NCBI GenBank assembly: GCA_955652715.1
Contig: CATPBS010000054.1
Location: forward strand, 1-8,884
Direction: 5' to 3'
Source of the DNA: an uncultured Candidatus Udaeobacter sp.
GTDB lineage: Bacteria > Verrucomicrobiota > Verrucomicrobiia > Chthoniobacterales > UBA10450
Length of the DNA: 8,884 nucleotides
The notes beneath the pieces were generated by a model. The model had not been told where the DNA came from. It searched no databases and saw only the letters and a list, made by a program, of their open reading frames with translations. Positions 1 to 5,804 of this stretch are shown here, in pieces (within the stretch, counting starts at the first letter, position 1; each line of letters opens with the position of its first letter). The translations under genes were made by a program, and so were the position numbers.

Positions 1-1135
1 ATTCTCGAAGCAGTCCGAGCGCGATAAACTCGTTCGTTTGTCGGACGAAACGTTTCAAATCCGCAGCAGAAACTCCGTCGCGAGTCCGCAGCGAGAGCGC
101 GATTCGCTCCATGCGTTTCATTTCGTCCGTCAGATTTTCGCTCGATCCATGCGGTGATTGGCCGGAAACAACGCGATCGATGTAGGTGCGATAATCACGG
201 ACGTTCTGCCAACGCCGCATACCAACGGTCGAAACCGCGCTCGGGCCGATGCCCAGATAATTGCTACCGCGCCAGTACGCACGATTGTGAAGTGATGAAA
301 ACCCCGGACGCGCATAATTTGAGGTTTCGTAGTGTTCATAGCCAGCATCCTCCAAGATCGATATCGCCATATCGAAAAAATCAGCGTCCACGTCTGCGTC
401 CTGCCGGAATTCGCCGCGCGCGTGCCGCAGAAAGAACTCTGTGTCCTCCTCGTACGTGAGGCAATAGGCAGAGATATGATCAGGCTGGAGAGCGATCGTT
501 TTCTCCAGCGTCAATCTCCATTGCTCAATTGTCTGGCCTGGTAATCCGAACATCAGGTCGACGTTAATGTTCGAGAACCCGACTGCGCGCAGAAGATGAA
601 ACGATTCTTCCGCTTGCCGAGCGTTGTGCTCGCGTCCGAGCAATTTTAGCAGGTCGTCGTCCCAAGATTGTACGCCGAGGCTGATTCGAGTGACTCCGAA
701 TTTTTTGAGGGTGCCTGCTTTTCGCGGTGACACGCTCCCCGGATTTGCTTCGATCGTCCACTCTCCAACAGATGAGAGATCGAGCCGTTCGCGAAAGCCT
801 TCGAGCAAAAATTCCAATTGCGCAGTCGTAAGTGCTGTCGGAGTGCCGCCACCGAAGTAGATGGTCTCAGGGACCAAGGAACGGCGACTTCCAAGTCGCC
901 GCGGCGATCTGGAGACTGCCGTTCCCTGGTATTGTTCCAGTTCGCTCAAGATCGCCTCACAAAACCGCCGGGTCTGCGAACGATCGAGTAAATCTTTGTA
1001 AAACGCGCAGTACGGGCAGATACGTGCGCAGAAAGGAATGTGAACGTAGATATGACGGATTGGGCCAATCGTTTCGCGCGAGAATTGTAGGGCGTCTGTG
1101 TCAGGCGCCAGCGGTTCTACAAATTTTGTATGCAT
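1..1135 (-). CDS. hemW: HemW-like radical SAM protein (coproporphyrinogen III oxidase-like / heme chaperone), 3' end cut by window edge
   Basis: An uninterrupted minus-strand frame of 378 codons runs from ATG at 1135 off the left edge without a stop. Residues 36-43 (CARICPYC) are the radical SAM CX3CX2C motif that binds a 4Fe-4S cluster, preceded by HIPF. GGGTPT at 95-100 is the SAM-binding glycine motif. Further on are ISLGVQSW, NVDLMFGLPGQT, DHISAYCLTYE, YETSNYAR and a HemW-type C-terminal region (RRWQNVRDYRTYI). The family is usually about 380-400 aa, so only a few tens of C-terminal residues should be missing. HemW binds heme and is thought to deliver it to respiratory proteins. It lacks the HemN residues for coproporphyrinogen decarboxylation, but I cannot exclude an annotation as HemN-like oxidase. 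Residues about 69-88 are an Arg/Ser-rich stretch encoded by a palindromic repeat (874-929). An in-frame upstream ATG at 1168 would add 11 residues; neither start has a clear Shine-Dalgarno. It is divergent from the DUF362 gene. Confidence 0.93.
   Translation of the reverse strand, partial: MHTKFVEPLAPDTDALQFSRETIGPIRHIYVHIPFCARICPYCAFYKDLLDRSQTRRFCEAILSELEQYQGTAVSRSPRRLGSRRSLVPETIYFGGGTPTALTTAQLEFLLEGFRERLDLSSVGEWTIEANPGSVSPRKAGTLKKFGVTRISLGVQSWDDDLLKLLGREHNARQAEESFHLLRAVGFSNINVDLMFGLPGQTIEQWRLTLEKTIALQPDHISAYCLTYEEDTEFFLRHARGEFRQDADVDADFFDMAISILEDAGYEHYETSNYARPGFSSLHNRAYWRGSNYLGIGPSAVSTVGMRRWQNVRDYRTYIDRVVSGQSPHGSSENLTDEMKRMERIALSLRTRDGVSAADLKRFVRQTNEFIALGLLRE
874..929. repeat. 56-bp composite palindromic element inside hemW
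   Basis: Outer arms 874-885 (CCAAGGAACGGC) and 918-929 (GCCGTTCCCTGG) are inverted repeats matching at 11 of 12 positions. Between them lie a perfect 8-bp hairpin at 883-900 (GGCGACTT-CC-AAGTCGCC) and a weaker hairpin (GGCGATCT-GG-AGACTGCC) with two mismatches at 903-920. The two hairpins sit in opposite orientation, so the whole element is roughly dyad-symmetric. The architecture and exact length match the element at 3885-3940, but the sequence differs, which suggests a separate subfamily. It lies within the translated hemW frame between the Cys motif and GGGTPT. Confidence 0.8.
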
Positions 1136-1145
1136 TCTCGAATAG

Positions 1146-1173
1146 TTGTGATTCGCGATGTTACTCATAAAAT
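1146..1173 (+). promoter_or_regulatory. Possible sigma70-type promoter for the DUF362 gene
   Basis: TTGTGA at 1146-1151 (4 of 6 to TTGACA) is followed after 16 bp by TAAAAT at 1168-1173 (5 of 6 to TATAAT), about 30 bp before the preferred ATG at 1203. It sits in the short divergent gap with hemW. This is a weak pattern match only, and it overlaps the alternative upstream hemW start. Confidence 0.25.
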
Positions 1174-1202
1174 CCGTTTGCCACCGTGAAGCCACCTTGC
1201 TG

Positions 1203-2246
1203 ATGCGAAACGTAGCTCTCGTTCTGTTTTGCGCCGTTACCTCCTCCGGGCTGGCGCAAGCACCCCAGCCCGCGCCGACCCCTTCGATTGTGTATTCTGT
1301 GCATGATCCCCGCTCAATCAAAGATTACAACACGAACCCGCGCGTCGTGCATGAGATGGTGAACCGGCTTGTCCTCGCCGCCACCGGACAGTCTGACGTG
1401 GCGAAGGCGTGGGCGTCGCTCGTTTCCCCAAACGACAAGATTGGAATTAAAATCTGCGCAGCGGGCGGTGACCTTTTTACGACACACCACGATATCGTGA
1501 ATGCGATTGTCGATGGGCTCGTGGCAGCTGGGCACCCTCGCAGCAGCATAATTGTTTGGGACCGGTCTCTCGGTGGAATCAAGGGAGCCGGTTACCGGCC
1601 GGGAATTGATGGTTACCAGCTACAAGCAATCGCGCCGCATGACGGCTATGATCCCAAAGCCGTCCTGTCGGCCCCTTTAATCGGGAAACTGGTTTGGGGC
1701 GATTTCGAGTACGTCGGTAACATAACGAAAGAGCCCATTCTGTCCGATACTGAGAACACCAGCAATGTGAGTCATTTTTCGAAGATCGTGTCGACCGAAG
1801 TTACCAAAATTATCAATGTCCCCGTGATGAGTATCAGTGAAACGAATGGAATCGCCGGTTGCATTTACAACATGACAATTCCGAACATCGACAACTGGCG
1901 TCGTTTTGCCCAAGGCTCTCGTTTTGGCGCGGAAAGTCTTGCAGAAATTTATTCTAATCCGCTCATTGCAAAGAAAGTCGTCTTCAATTTGATGGACGGC
2001 CTCACTGCGCAATATGCAGGCGGGCCGCAGCCGCAGCCGAACTACGCGGTTCATCATGCCACGCTGTACGCAAGCAGAGACCCGATCGCTTTGGACGCCG
2101 TCGCCTTGAAGCGTTTGGAAGAATGGCGCGTACGCGCGAGTCTGCGTGCGATCGGTCCACTGGCGGCCTATGTCGACTTTGCCAGCCAGCTCGGCCTCGG
2201 TAACTCAGCGTCCAATCGGATCGAGGTAAGAAATATCGGGCGATGA
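1203..2246 (+). CDS. Secreted DUF362 domain-containing protein
   Basis: The predicted product is 347 aa. The ATG at 1203 is preferred over the in-frame ATG at 1158 because it directly opens a Sec-type signal peptide: MRN, a hydrophobic core VALVLFCAVTSSG, then LAQA as a likely cleavage site near residue 20. The mature part resembles DUF362 proteins: an N-terminal block with NDKIGIKICAAGG and HHDIVNAIVDGL followed by a Rossmann-like SSIIVWDRS, a central KIINVPVMS and NMTIPNIDNW, and a C-terminal NLMDGLTAQYAGGP with SRDPIALDAVALKRLEEW. DUF362 has no settled biochemical role. Some members are fused to ferredoxin-like clusters, but this one has no CX2CX2C motif and few cysteines. It probably acts outside the cytoplasm. 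The stop is 13 bp before the synthase ATG, so the two are probably cotranscribed. The family call is fairly sure; the function is unknown. Confidence 0.8.
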   Translation: MRNVALVLFCAVTSSGLAQAPQPAPTPSIVYSVHDPRSIKDYNTNPRVVHEMVNRLVLAATGQSDVAKAWASLVSPNDKIGIKICAAGGDLFTTHHDIVNAIVDGLVAAGHPRSSIIVWDRSLGGIKGAGYRPGIDGYQLQAIAPHDGYDPKAVLSAPLIGKLVWGDFEYVGNITKEPILSDTENTSNVSHFSKIVSTEVTKIINVPVMSISETNGIAGCIYNMTIPNIDNWRRFAQGSRFGAESLAEIYSNPLIAKKVVFNLMDGLTAQYAGGPQPQPNYAVHHATLYASRDPIALDAVALKRLEEWRVRASLRAIGPLAAYVDFASQLGLGNSASNRIEVRNIGR

Positions 2247-2259
2247 ATTTTTGTTAGAA

Positions 2260-3270
2260 ATGCATTTCGTGGCCGCGCGCTCTCATTTGGAGACAGCACT
2301 CCTGCGCTCGGTCTCCCGTTCATTTTATCTTTCGATCCGCTTTTTGCCGGCGCAATTAGGCGAACCAGTCGCGCTCGCATATCTGCTCGCACGGGCAACG
2401 GACAGCATTGCCGACACGACCGGAATTTCTAATCTCGTGCGGATCGAAACTCTGAAGATGGTTTCGCACGGAATTGAGGGCAAAGCTTCCCGCGATGTCG
2501 TTGTCGATCTGATCGCGTCATTTGTCCCGCTACAGGCGAACAAGAGCGAACGAGAGCTGCTTGAGTCCTTGCCTGATTGCTTTGATTGCCTCGACCAAAT
2601 GGAGCACGCAGATCGCGACGACGTTCGCATGGTGCTCGAGAAAATCACGAGCGGCCAGATGCTCGATCTACAGCGCTTCGATAACCCGCAAGAAATCCGT
2701 GCGCTCGGCACCGCTGCCGATCTGGATGACTACACGTATCTGGTTGCCGGTTGTGTAGGCGAGTTTTGGACGCGACTCTGTTTCCGGCATGTTCGGAACT
2801 TCGCAAGCCTGAGCGAGGATGAGATGCTGGCGGTCGGCAAGCGCTACGGTATGGCGCTTCAGTTGATTAATGTGCTGCGCGATACCGGCTCCGATCTTCG
2901 AACCGGCAGATGTTATTTTCCGGAATTCGAATTAAGCGCGGTGCATCTGCCTGCATCGCAGATTCTCTCCCAACCGGAGCGCTTCCAGCCGATTTATCGG
3001 AGCTGGCTCGACAAAGCAAAGGCCAGGCTCGAGTGCGGCCTGGAATACTCGGCTGCGATTCAGAACCGCCGCGTGCGCGCTGCCACAGTTTTGCCGGCAT
3101 TGATCGGGGCGCGCACCCTTGCTCTTCTAGATAAGGCTGGAGCGAGGGCATTGGAGTGCACTGTAAAAGTCCCGCGTGCCCAAGTGCGCGCGGCGGTTTT
3201 GCGCCTTGGCGTGACTTTCGCATCGCGAAAATCGATCAATGCGATGTTCGCGCGCGCTTACAAGAAATAA
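2260..3270 (+). CDS. Squalene/phytoene synthase family protein
   Basis: The product is 336 aa from ATG 2260; an in-frame TTG at 2251 would add three residues. Family features are visible: SRSFYLSIRFLP near residues 19-30, the first Asp-rich motif D48-S-I-A-D52 within YLLARATDSIAD, the YTYLVAGCVGEFWTRL segment, and the second Asp motif D208-T-G-S-D212 within INVLRDTGSDLRTGRCYFP. These Asp pairs bind Mg2+-diphosphate. The family condenses two prenyl diphosphates head to head, farnesyl-PP to (hydroxy)squalene or geranylgeranyl-PP to phytoene, at the cytoplasmic membrane face. No hopanoid cyclase, carotenoid desaturase or HpnC/D/E partner is in the window, so the product cannot be decided. A squalene-type product is my guess from the GRCYFP context. 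The gene follows the DUF362 gene by 13 bp, and its 3' end overlaps udg tail to tail by 13 bp. Confidence 0.88.
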   Translation: MHFVAARSHLETALLRSVSRSFYLSIRFLPAQLGEPVALAYLLARATDSIADTTGISNLVRIETLKMVSHGIEGKASRDVVVDLIASFVPLQANKSERELLESLPDCFDCLDQMEHADRDDVRMVLEKITSGQMLDLQRFDNPQEIRALGTAADLDDYTYLVAGCVGEFWTRLCFRHVRNFASLSEDEMLAVGKRYGMALQLINVLRDTGSDLRTGRCYFPEFELSAVHLPASQILSQPERFQPIYRSWLDKAKARLECGLEYSAAIQNRRVRAATVLPALIGARTLALLDKAGARALECTVKVPRAQVRAAVLRLGVTFASRKSINAMFARAYKK

Positions 3271-4055
3271 TTTCGCTGTCGCTCAGTAATTGGTTGCTCG
3301 AGTCGCTCCAATACCTGCAGCATGTCTTCCCACACTTTGCGTTTTTCCGAAGGCGCCTGGTTCCGCAGCAAATAGGCAGGGTGGTACGTGATCATGAGCG
3401 GGACGCCGTTGTAAGCGTGCCAGCGGCCGCGCAGTTCCCGCATCGTCCCACGCATTCCAAGCAGGCCTTCCACCGCGACTGCGCCGAGCGCGACCAAGAT
3501 CTTCGGCTGGATAATCTCGATCTGCTCCACCAGATATGGCCGGCACGTCTGCATCTCCGTCGGCGTCGGAGCGCGGTTTCCAAATGTGCCCGGCGGCGTG
3601 TCCGGTCGGCACTTGAGGATATTTGCGATGTAGACGTCTTCGCGCGCGAAGTTCATCGCCTTGAGAATTCTTGTCAGTAATTGTCCGGCGCGTCCGACGA
3701 ATGGTTCTCCTTGCTTGTCCTCATCTACTCCGGGCGCTTCGCCGATGAACATTAAGTCAGCGTCCGGATTTCCTACGCCGAACACTGTCTGTGTGCGTGA
3801 GCAGGCGAGATGCGCGCATTTCGTGCAAGCGCGAACGCGTTCGCGAATAGGCTCAAGCAATTTTCCTTTGTTCAGTGCGCCTGGCTGTAGCCGTCGCCCT
3901 GCGGGCAACGCGTGGGCTTCCCATAGGGAAGCGGCTACAGGATTAGCCGTTTGCAATCGCACAAGCACAGTTCTTGATGCGCGCGGCGCGCGATCGCTTG
4001 ACTCGCGCATTTTCTCCAGCGCTGCGATCACAAAGTCGAGAGCTGGCTCTGTCAT
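3258..4055 (-). CDS. udg: Family 4 (Fe-S) uracil-DNA glycosylase
   Basis: A 265-aa protein that removes uracil from DNA in base excision repair. The family 4 signature is complete: GEAPG at 105-109 followed by EDKQGEPFVGRAG, four likely 4Fe-4S cysteines (C77, C80, C149, C171), NILKCRP, the LGAVAVEGLLG segment, and HPAYLLR starting at H225. A seven-residue stretch (TPPGTFG, 153-159) sits between CRPD and NRAPTP, where many family 4 enzymes have a shorter loop. Residues about 39-58 are encoded by a palindromic repeat (3885-3940) lying in the N-terminal linker ahead of the cluster-binding domain, so the catalytic core is untouched. The gene is divergent from queA (56 bp between start codons) and overlaps the synthase 3' end. 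No clear Shine-Dalgarno is visible upstream of ATG 4055. The catalytic domain assignment is strong; the exact start is less certain. Confidence 0.93.
   Translation of the reverse strand: MTEPALDFVIAALEKMRESSDRAPRASRTVLVRLQTANPVAASLWEAHALPAGRRLQPGALNKGKLLEPIRERVRACTKCAHLACSRTQTVFGVGNPDADLMFIGEAPGVDEDKQGEPFVGRAGQLLTRILKAMNFAREDVYIANILKCRPDTPPGTFGNRAPTPTEMQTCRPYLVEQIEIIQPKILVALGAVAVEGLLGMRGTMRELRGRWHAYNGVPLMITYHPAYLLRNQAPSEKRKVWEDMLQVLERLEQPITERQRNYFL
3885..3940. repeat. 56-bp composite palindromic element inside udg
   Basis: Perfect 9-bp outer inverted repeats, CTGTAGCCG (3885-3893) and CGGCTACAG (3932-3940), enclose two hairpins: GCCC-TGC-GGGC at 3896-3906 and GCTTCCC-ATA-GGGAAGC at 3918-3934. 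Read on the opposite strand, the second loop is TAT, so the two hairpins face each other with T-purine-pyrimidine loops closed by C-G. It lies entirely within the translated udg frame. The CTGTAG end carries a TAG that is out of frame here. Confidence 0.9.
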
Positions 4056-4111
4056 TTGCGGCGATCATCCAAAGTTTTGCACGCGGACGCAATCTCTTTG
4101 ATCATGCAACG

Positions 4112-5092
4112 ATGAGCTCGCGACTGAGCGATTACCATTATGATTTGCCTCGGGAATTGATTGCGCAGCGCCCCCCCGCGCGCCGCGAAGATTCTCGCAT
4201 GATGGTGCTGCATCGCGCCGAGCAGACCATCGAACATCGCCAATTTCGCGAACTGAAAACGTTTTTGCAGCCGGGCGATCTGCTTGTCCTAAACGACACC
4301 CGCGTTCTGCCAGCGCGACGATTCTCGGACGATGGCTTGATTGAATTTTTGTTTCTTGAACGCCTTGGCCCGAACCGTTGGAAGTGTTTGGTCAAGCCGG
4401 GACGCAAAATGCGCGTTGGCGCGACAGCAAGGATCGACAATGTGAGTTTGCGAGTTGAGGAGATCACAGACGACGGCGAGCGCATCGTGACATCGGATAA
4501 AGATGCCGATCTTTATGCGGGCGGCGCCATGCCGTTGCCGCCCTATATCAACAGACTGAGCGATGAGAAGGACGCAGCGCGCTATCAGACTGTTTTTGCG
4601 CATGCGGCCGGCGCGCTCGCCGCGCCCACGGCCGGTCTTCATTTCACTCCGAAAATTTTAAGTGAAATTCCGCACACGTTTGTAACTCTGCATGTTGGGC
4701 CGGGAACATTTCTGCCGGTGCGATCGGAAAACATCGCCGAGCATCGCATGCATGCGGAGCGCTTCTCGATTTCACAAGAAGCCGCGCGCAAGATCAACAA
4801 TGCGCGCCGTGTCGTCGCGATTGGAACGACTACAGTGCGCACGCTGGAATCCGCAAGACGCAAAGGCGAAGAAATTCTCGCGCAAGAAGGCGCGACCAGC
4901 CTCTTTATCTATCCGCCTTATCATTTTCAAGCGGTCGACGTTCTGCTGACCAATTTCCATTTGCCGCGTTCGACTCTGCTGATGCTGGTCAGCGCGTTTG
5001 CAGGGCGCGAATTTTTGCTCCGCGCCTATGAGCGGGCGATTCGTGACCGCTATCGCTTTTACAGCTACGGGGATTGCATGCTGATTGTGTAG
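4112..5092 (+). CDS. queA: S-adenosylmethionine:tRNA ribosyltransferase-isomerase
   Basis: The product is 326 aa. QueA transfers and isomerises the ribosyl part of SAM onto preQ1 in tRNA, giving epoxyqueuosine at wobble position 34. The ATG at 4112 is chosen because the product then begins with the family start, SDYHYDLPRELIAQRPPARREDSRMMVL. The same frame stays open upstream to 3974, but that extension overlaps udg and shows no family similarity. Conserved blocks appear in order: GDLLVLNDTRVLPAR, LVKPGRKMRVG, GAMPLPPYI, YQTVFAHAAGALAAPTAGLHF, HVGPGTFLPVR with HRMHAERF, AIGTTTVRTLES, and the C-terminal TNFHLPRSTLLMLVSAFAG followed by YRFYSYGDCMLI. The protein is slightly shorter than the roughly 340-356 aa common in the family, with both termini present. 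No other queuosine gene is nearby, and no Shine-Dalgarno is obvious. Confidence 0.97.
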   Translation: MSSRLSDYHYDLPRELIAQRPPARREDSRMMVLHRAEQTIEHRQFRELKTFLQPGDLLVLNDTRVLPARRFSDDGLIEFLFLERLGPNRWKCLVKPGRKMRVGATARIDNVSLRVEEITDDGERIVTSDKDADLYAGGAMPLPPYINRLSDEKDAARYQTVFAHAAGALAAPTAGLHFTPKILSEIPHTFVTLHVGPGTFLPVRSENIAEHRMHAERFSISQEAARKINNARRVVAIGTTTVRTLESARRKGEEILAQEGATSLFIYPPYHFQAVDVLLTNFHLPRSTLLMLVSAFAGREFLLRAYERAIRDRYRFYSYGDCMLIV

Positions 5093-5098
5093 AAAAGG

Positions 5099-5257
5099 CT
5101 ACCGGCTCGCCTTGGGAGGAAATGGATTCGTTGCAACCGCTACGACAGCGTCCATTCGCCCGTAGGCGAAGCGGCTGCCATCTGCCGAGAACGCGAGCGA
5201 GCTGACGCCCAGGTAGGCACAGCCTAATTCCTGGTCATAGAAAAGCTGTAGGTTGTG
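5099..5257 (-). pseudogene. 3' remnant of a WD40-repeat protein gene
   Basis: On the minus strand, an open frame of 52 codons ends at a TAG (5099-5101) and is closed upstream by an in-frame TAG (5258-5260), with no plausible start in between except an internal ATG. The peptide ends with VSSLAFSADGSRFAYGRM, then DAVVAVATNPFPPKASR. The SSLAFSADGSRF core is the characteristic WD40 beta-strand motif (normally V-x-S-V-A-F-S-P-D-G-x-x-F), followed by the next strand, AVVAVA. The piece corresponds to the last WD40 blade and tail of a larger protein, with the rest missing. It lies 6 bp past queA and its upstream edge reaches to 15 bp before the thioesterase ATG, so it fills this intergenic gap. A chance match is possible but unlikely given the continuous motif. 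I saw no other WD40 sequence in the window. Confidence 0.6.
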
Positions 5258-5272
5258 CTATTCTCCGCAGAA

Positions 5273-5659
5273 ATGGCAAACGAATCGAGAGGCGAACTGG
5301 TGATTCAAACGATTGCCATGCCGAAGGACACAAATCCGAACGGCGACATTTTTGGCGGATGGTTGACATCGCAAATGGACCTTGGCAGCGGCATTCTCGC
5401 GGCGAAAACTGCGCAGGCGCGAGTTGTCACGGTAGCTATGGAAGGGATGTCGTTTCTCGAACCCGTGCGGGTGGGGGATACGGTCAGGTGTTACGCGCGA
5501 GTGGAGAAAATAGGGCGAACTTCAATGACAATTCCGGTGGAGGTTTGGGTGACGCGTTACATGACGGGCGAGGAGCGTCGCGTCACACACGGTGTCTTTA
5601 CTCTCGTCGCTGTTGATGAATCCGAGAAACCGATTCCGGTAAAGCGCGACAGTGCGTAG
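5273..5659 (+). CDS. YciA-like hotdog-fold acyl-CoA thioesterase
   Basis: The product is 128 aa from ATG 5273; an in-frame GTG at 5255 would add six residues inside the upstream WD40 remnant. The protein matches YciA/BFIT-type hotdog thioesterases, which hydrolyse acyl-CoA to free acid and CoA in the cytoplasm as homo-oligomers. Visible features are the N-terminal TIAMPKDTNPNGDIFGGWL with SQMDLGSGILAAKTA (hotdog helix with conserved Asp and Gly), VTVAMEGMSFLEPVRVGDTV, a GRTSMTIPVEVWV strand, and the C-terminal RVTHGVFTLVAVDESEKPIPV. The length is typical of single-domain members. Substrate preference cannot be read from sequence. The gene is followed by a palindromic element at 5673-5792 and then the glycosyltransferase. 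A strong ribosome site is not visible. Confidence 0.92.
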   Translation: MANESRGELVIQTIAMPKDTNPNGDIFGGWLTSQMDLGSGILAAKTAQARVVTVAMEGMSFLEPVRVGDTVRCYARVEKIGRTSMTIPVEVWVTRYMTGEERRVTHGVFTLVAVDESEKPIPVKRDSA

Positions 5660-5672
5660 GGATGGATTTCAA

Positions 5673-5792
5673 CTGTAGCGGCGCTCTATGAGCGCCGTAA
5701 AGATAGTCCCAGTTGGTACCTTGCGATGTTCAGTGCGCAACTTGCAAAGGTTGCGCGACTTTAATTTCGGCGGTCGCAGACCGCCGCTACAG
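5673..5792. repeat. 120-bp composite palindromic element with three hairpins
   Basis: Perfect 11-bp outer inverted repeats, CTGTAGCGGCG (5673-5683) and CGCCGCTACAG (5782-5792), enclose three hairpins: GGCGCTC-TAT-GAGCGCC (5680-5696), GCGCAAC with GTTGCGC (5735-5741 and 5750-5756), and GGCGGTC-GCA-GACCGCC (5769-5785; loop TGC on the minus strand). It fills most of the gap between the thioesterase and the glycosyltransferase and ends 12 bp before the latter's ATG. The stems could impede transcription or form structure in the leader, but there is no T-tract typical of an intrinsic terminator. Confidence 0.92.
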
Positions 5793-5804
5793 TAATTCGC
5801 AGTG

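Noticed and set aside
1..1135. hemW as a frameshifted pseudogene, because only short closed minus-strand frames appear here
   Set aside because: Translating the reverse complement by hand gives one unbroken frame with all motifs in order. It simply has no stop inside the window.
154..1170. Plus-strand open frames under the hemW gene (for example 154-459, 624-860 and 832-1170)
   Set aside because: They are shadows of the continuous hemW frame on the minus strand. Their translations have biased composition and no recognisable motifs.
3974..4111. Upstream in-frame extension of queA starting at 3974
   Set aside because: It overlaps the udg 5' region on the other strand and has no QueA similarity. 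The family N terminus begins at ATG 4112.
5155..5170. Hairpin TTCGCC-CGTA-GGCGAA as a fifth repeat element
   Set aside because: It lies inside the WD40 remnant, where it encodes part of GSRFAYGRM. The loop is four bases and there are no convincing CTGTAG outer arms.
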